DNA of 64,000 bases from Molanna angustata (taxonomy: Eukaryota; Arthropoda; Insecta; Trichoptera; Molannidae), in contig OY754977.1 in NCBI GenBank assembly GCA_963576475.1, forward strand, positions 13,702,743 through 13,766,742. The letters run 5' to 3'. Position 1 is the first letter of the stretch. Every line of letters starts with the position of its first letter. Position numbers and translations under genes: made by a program. The notes under the pieces are model-generated. The model ran no database searches. It saw nothing but the letters and a program-made list of their open reading frames with translations, and was not told where the DNA came from. Below are positions 58,401 to 64,000 of the stretch, piece by piece.

Positions 58401-58714
58401 ATTATAAAGTATGACAACATTGTGTATGTACAACAGCAAATAAATAAGAGTAAAATAAATCAAAGAAAATACGAATAACACTACTACTAAAACAAAAAAA
58501 AATAATAATTCATGCAAGAAAAAAAAATAATAATTCATGCAAGAAAAAATGATATGTTTAGGACAGGAGAGGAAATCGGGAACAGGTGTTTTTTTTATTT
58601 CATTGAGCTATTAAATTTCAATTTGATTTGTAACTAAAGCTCAACAAATTCGCGATGTTGATGATGTTGTGATGAAATTTTGGACAAACAAAAAGCTTTT
58701 TAATGTTTCATACA

Positions 58715-59000
58715 TACATACATACATACCATCACGCCATGTCTCTTACGGTGTAAGCAGAGAGAATCAAGCGCCATACTCCTCTATTTTTGCACACATT
58801 CCTGACTTTCTTTACATTCATGCATCGTCTCATACATGATCATCGATTTTTCAAGCTTCGTATGTTTTCTTCTTTCAAAAAATCATTCACATGGTCATGC
58901 CATCCCATTCTGAGACGTGCTATTCACTCAATTTCTTGCACCCATGTTATATTTTTTTGGTCAGTCGTTCATCGTTCATTCTTTCAACATATCCAAACAT
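58715..59000 (-). pseudogene. LINE ORF2 C-terminal fragment and 3' end
   Basis: The minus strand encodes pieces such as ERLTKKIY, then ERRKHTKLEKS and MYETMHEC, with stops between, and ends ATGGCGTGATGGTATG plus a GTAT microsatellite (58707-58726). It is the inverted relative of 17320-17530 and shares its last bases with the repeats at 5470, 51335 and 53700. Confidence 0.5.
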
Positions 59001-60309
59001 ACACATTCACATACACGCACACATACACACTATCCTCCTCCCTATTTCCTCGTTACTTCATTTTTTTTCATTATTACTGTTGCAATAAGATAATATGACA
59101 ATTTTCACAATATGACACTCAAAGGTAAGTTGAGATAGGTACTCGTTTCGGATATTTTATCATTTAATATATTTTTGTTTTTTTTATGTTATTTAGTACG
59201 TGAGTAACTTTTACAAAAATGAAAAAAAATCACCTCAAGGCATTCGCTTTCATTTTACTTATAACAACCTTCTTTATCTTGCATTCTATCCATACCTACT
59301 TTTTTTGTGATCTCATTTATGTATCGTTCTATTACATACTCTTTTTAGTGATCTCATTTCTACAGCATTTATTCTACTTTCGTGAAACTTTGCCACGTCA
59401 ATGTTTGACAATGATTTAAATTAAAATTTAAATTCTTAACAACTTCAGTGAAAATTTATAAATGGATAAAAATAAATATATACCCACGCAAGATACCTTC
59501 ATTTTTTTTTCGTCACGTAATCTCAAATATATTATTTTAAACATCTTTCTCAAGGTTGGACAGACCTATATAGCTACAACCCACTCCTTTCAACTCGGTT
59601 TTTCGGCAAGTCAAAAAGTATGATCGGAATTTGAATATTTTTTGTCTTCTTCGATTTGAATCGATTACGTCACACTAATGGCGTCATTTAACCTTAATAG
59701 ACGCAATGGATTAGATCCATTTATTCAGTGTTCGAATCTACCGGTACGTGATGTCTACGTGTCAATAAGGCTCACGTTAGTACAATTACTTAGCAAACGT
59801 ATTCGAATTTCGTCCTTGATGACTAATCGCGTGGAAGAGAATCGACTTTTGTCCCTTTCCTTTGAAATCAGGCGAGCCACATACGATTAAAGTTTTTTGT
59901 TCAGTCAGATTGATGTCAATCGACAATGATTACATTCGGGTGAGAGCATGAAATGTTTTCAAAATAAACACATCGATTTTTATGAAAATCTTTCTTCAGA
60001 TTATTTTTTCGGGCCCTAAGCTGCTCTCTTTCATTCTTGGCTTTTTGTTGCTTTTATGTTCCAGTTTCTGATGACTAATATGGGTGTATTAGAGTTGACA
60101 GAGTCCATTCATCGCAGGTTATGCCGTCCTGGTCTCAATCATCCTTGTAATGAGGAATTCAAACTCAATTTTTGACCCAAATATAATTAACTGCTTACAA
60201 TGCAATCGAGTACTTCTCATAAATTAAAAATCTTTTTTTTTTATTTTCAAATAAATAGAAATTAAAGCTTCAAACACACTTGTGTATTTTTTTATTCAAA
60301 TTAATTTTC

Positions 60310-60570
60310 ATTCATCATCATCAGCTCCACATCCCAAGGTGGGCTTCCAAAAGAATTCTTCGCCATTCTGATCTGTCAGCGGCTCCTTGTCTCCAATTGA
60401 CCACGCCCAAAGAGTCCAGTTCCCCCTGGACGCAGTCCATCCATCTCAACTTGGGTCTCCCCCTACGCCTCACACCCTCTGGTCTATGCCAGGTAAAAGA
60501 CTCTTCTGGCGGGCTGTTGCTCACTCATCCTCTCCACTTGTCCAAGCCATCTGAGTCTCCCAATCCTTAC
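60310..60570 (-). pseudogene. LINE ORF2 C-terminal fragment
   Basis: The minus-strand frame contains RRRGRPKLRWMDCVQGELDS, VVNWRQGAADRSEWRRILLE and AHLGMWS, then a stop. RRGRPxLRWxDCVxxDL...NWRxxAxDRxxWR is a widespread LINE tail. The piece is about 65 codons with no RT motifs, and upstream sequence decays. Confidence 0.75.
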
Positions 60571-61324
60571 AAATACCAATTTTCATTAATCGAAAAACCA
60601 AATAAAAAGGTGATTAGAGCTGGCACATGCAGAGTGATTTGTGGTGTGAGCAGTGAATTCATTTATTAAACTAAGAAATATATATTTAGATAGTATCAAA
60701 GCTTTAAAAATAATAACGAAATAAATTATGCAATGCTTTTTGAAATCCCTTATTAAATCTTATGTATATATGTAAGATGTAATTCATTTGAATTTTATTG
60801 CGAAATTTTTTGAATCGATTTGAACTGCAAAAATATCAGGTAGGTACATTTTAGATAATATTGATCGTTTGGCAAATAGTATAGTATTACCATTAATCAA
60901 GCAAACTACCCAATTAGTGAACTCATCAATCATAAATACATTCATGTCTGTATGTTTATGTTTATTTAAGGTTTTTTTTCATAGAATTCAACCCCTCCCC
61001 TTTATCAAAACCATCGGAAGAAAAATAGTTCACCATTAAATGTTTTCAGTTACATTATATCGAAAATATAACAAGCATTATGATTGATCTCTTGTTACGA
61101 ACGCATATGATTCTAAAAATTGAATGCGTTAGTTAAGTTTTAGTTTAATTGGAAGTATCCTTAAAAAGTAAAAAAGAGTTCGAAATAAAACGATCAATGT
61201 CGCTATACAGACATTTAAAAGAAGCTTGTACTTGACTGTGTAAAAGAAATATAATATATTATTCAAACTTTATGTTTTTTTTCAATTAATTAAATTCATA
61301 ATACATAATAATAATCTACAAGGC

Positions 61325-61920
61325 ACCAATTCGCACTCCATCCGACGCATTATTTTATGACTTTAATATACTAAACATATCACAATTATATGCAAAGAAC
61401 GCTTGTACATACATATATAAAACATAGACAAACTTGACTCTACACAAACATCAAGACCAACTAGACAGACCGAACAGGCTAAACTCCTAATACCTAGACT
61501 CAAGACAACTTTTGGACAAAGAAATTTCCTGTATTTTGGAGTAAAATTATGCAACGAACTACCTTTAACACTTAGACAAAACAGTAACTTGAAAATATTT
61601 AAGCGAGACATTAAAATTTGGATTAAAAAAACGGGCAGAAACTATATTAAAAATAAATAAATCACCTGAACTCTGAAAATACTCCCATGGTTATTAACCA
61701 AAACTGAAAACTAATAAGACATCTATACACTATTTCAGAACAGGTTTTACCTAGTGAGGCAGTTATGACAATAGTAAAATATCTGGTATCTATTATGTAA
61801 CCTAATGTAAGTTAAATATAATATGATGCATTAAAAAAAAATTTGTTACTAGATTTAAGGAAAAATTGTATTTTATATAATAAATAAATAAAATAAAATA
61901 GGTAAAACAATAAATATAGA
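61325..61920 (+). pseudogene. LINE ORF2 C-terminus with 3' UTR
   Basis: Frame one (from about 61330) reads LFYDFNILNISQLYAKNACT and stops. Shifted by two, a second frame (61424-61661) reads LLIPRLKTTFGQRNFLYFGV, KLCNELPLTLRQNSNLKIFK and ends NKIKNK-like at TAA. RTxxGxRxFxYxGxKLWNxLP...FKxxLK is the LINE tail. The 3' UTR (AGAACAGGTTTTACCTAG at 61737) ends in AATAAATAAATAAAATAAA. One frameshift inactivates it. Confidence 0.75.
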
Positions 61921-61924
61921 AAAA

Positions 61925-63825
61925 GATACACAGTAAGCAAAAACACATTTTTCTTTACCAGAGTGCAAGCATTCGTGTGTAAAGGAGTCATTTAAAACAA
62001 AATATTATAATATATAATTAATATCTATACAAAAATAAGTTAATACATTTTTAAAATCAGTCAAATTTAATGTTTTTTTTATTTTTAATTCATTATATTC
62101 ATTTGCCAGTCTCAAATCATTTTCAAGATGATTGAACCATGCCACCCCAATGTACGTGTAGTAGTGCTGTGCAAAACTTGTACATATGTGTTAACGAGGT
62201 ACACAATTGACTCACTATATTTTGTCTATCATATGCCACACGTACAAAGGCAGGGTGCGATCTTCCTATGACTATGTATTTGAAATAGCACATTTTTTAT
62301 AAATATACTTAAAATACGTCACATGAAATTCATGCAATAGTTGCAAAGTTGGGTAGTCGGGTGATTTTTTATTTATTATTTTTATTATCAATCTTTGTGC
62401 AATTTCTAGAGGCAAAATGTAATTAAATGTTTAATTCATTAAATGTATCGAGCATACTTAGGTTAATAACAATTTTTTGTAGTTTTAAATATAGAGATGT
62501 AGAATTTTCCTTTTTGTGTTGCGTAATACTTACCAACTTAATTATTTTAACAAAACATAAACGAGATAGACCTCTATGCGTAGAACACTTAAAGTCTTAC
62601 CAAAATTTAATGTTGTATTTTCCTTCTTCATACCTTAATATCCAGAGGATGTTCCCTTACACTGTACTGCAACCTTCTCAAAACTTGGGAAATATTTTCA
62701 TAGATGTCTATTTTATGAGGTTTCTCCTTGCTTGCACTAAAAGACTAATAAGTTTTCCAATTTTCCGTTAGATGACGTATCAATTTTATAGATTGTTTAT
62801 AAAAATAAATATTAAAGACTTGTATTTTAAGAAAAAATTATATGAAAAATACGATGAGATGAGATGCACAGAAATAAAACAGCTCAGACTTGTTTCATTT
62901 TACTTTTTAATATGTATGCTATGTAAGTTAGAAAATGACGTTCATTAATTATATATTTACGGTACCTACTTCAAAATTTGTAAGTTGACGAAGAAAATTA
63001 AATTTTATTTACCCTTTCATATTTATTATATCTAACGTTCTTATTTCAAACATAAATGATTTCGTTGCTCAATTATCTCTATTAAAAGGTAGAATATATT
63101 ATATTCTACTTTAAAGCATATTTTACCTTATCGTTCAGAGGAAAATTAAAATCAATTTTTGCTATTTCTTTCTGATATTACAATGTTTCGATCACATTTA
63201 AATATCATTTTACAATATATATTTTTAAACTGAAAATGTTCTCTTAGGAAGATTTTATTTCTAATAGCAAAATTAGGATAACTGAAAATATAGGTATGTA
63301 TTTTAAGACATACTAACCTACACAGATAACAAATCTTATTCAATGTGTTTACGGAAAATGGAAACTTAAAAAGTATTCTGAAAGTTTCATCACAATGTAT
63401 CTGTGTGTGTGCGCTGTTCTATGTGCAGCGATTATAAACTACATAACTCGCTGTACCTTCTGTTAACTTCTGTAGTATTGTATGTAGAATAAAGTACCTT
63501 CTCATTCGATTCCATTAAAATTTTGAAAAATTGTATATTTAATAATAGCATAAACATTATTAGATTTTGAAGGATATCTGTTCAGTGCTTCTTAATTTTT
63601 TCGACTGTCAAATATTTCAAGGTGATCCCTATTTCAAGAACTTTAAAATTTGATATTTTTATTTTCAAATTGCTAAAAAGGCACATCACTTTCATAAAAT
63701 GGCGTATTACTTTCATTAAATGGCGTCATAAAATAAATTTGAAGAATAACCAAGTTTTCAAAACGAAATATTTATATCAAAATGATTTGACAAACTCATT
63801 TCATGAAAATGCAGAAAAATTACCG
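61925..63825. other. AT-rich DNA, no gene seen
   Basis: Frames of 63-114 codons on both strands lack recognisable motifs. AAATAGCACATTTTTTATAAA at 62284 faintly resembles AAATAGCATATTTTATAAA at 57959. Confidence 0.45.
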
Positions 63826-63827
63826 TA

Positions 63828-63895
63828 CGAAATTTGAATACTTCGTGGAGTTACTTGGTAGTGAGGAGTGAAACGGCCACAACCCACTCATTTTT
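63828..63895 (+). repeat. GGCCACAACCCACT repeat, copy
   Basis: AAATTTGAATACTTCGTGGA, TTACTTGGTAGTGAGGAGTG and CGGCCACAACCCACTCATTT, as at 32760. A shorter relative is at 56345-56400 (inverted). Confidence 0.6.
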
Positions 63896-64000
63896 TGTAT
63901 TATTTCTACATCAAATGTTTTGATGCTGACGGAAATAGCCATGTCTATCTGTTTCGTTCTTATTCTTATTTCAGATAAAAAAATCCTTGTTAATTGACTA

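Noticed and set aside
62427..62771. A 114-codon gene
   Set aside because: The residue mix is what random AT-rich DNA gives; no motif and no neighbours.

Overview
This is a strongly AT-rich animal window, most likely from an insect. Lepidoptera or a close relative is my guess, based on the abundant TAGGTACCTACC-type motifs, the Helitron-like and tRNA-derived repeat types, and insect-style retroelements. I found no host protein-coding gene that I can defend. The window reads as intergenic or intronic DNA built almost entirely from transposable elements, their fragments and tandem repeats. The only candidate host element is a CpG-rich island at about 55230-55600, which could be a promoter or first exon.

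The centrepiece is a complete, apparently very young Ty3/gypsy-type LTR retrotransposon at 34715-46059 (11,345 bp). It has two LTRs of 2,313 bp that I could not tell apart by eye, TG...CA ends and a 4-bp target-site duplication (GTGC). It carries an intact gag (37248-38447) and an intact pol (protease, reverse transcriptase, RNase H, integrase, GPY/F-like tail; to 41647). A canonical A AAA AAC heptamer at 38435-38441 explains how Pol is made by -1 frameshifting. Unusual parts are a 133-bp tandem array inside each LTR, a perfect 10-bp hairpin at the LTR's outer edge, a primer-binding site that looks like a displaced or bulged tRNA-Lys match, a 2.1-kb non-coding 3' region full of regularly spaced hairpin repeats, and no obvious polypurine tract.

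The left third (1-34700) holds at least seven of the eight copies of a non-autonomous Helitron/Helentron-like (DINE-1/HINE-like) family, tRNA-derived SINEs, 5'-truncated LINE fragments, several MITEs, and tandem repeats. The tandem repeats include a 30-bp array at 21118-21623 and a ~66-bp minisatellite at 14960-15900. A remarkable 449-bp near-perfect hairpin lies at 31638-32086, with 215-bp arms and one mismatch.

The right third (46060-64000) starts with a PIF/Harbinger-type MITE (46212-47002, TTA target site). It continues with a long pentanucleotide satellite-like array (47575-48540) and then more SINEs, LINE 3' fragments, one more HINE copy, a 144-bp palindrome nested in another repeat, and long AT-rich stretches where I see nothing identifiable.

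The only genes that work together are gag and pol of the LTR element. Every other coding trace is a decayed C-terminal piece of a non-LTR retrotransposon.
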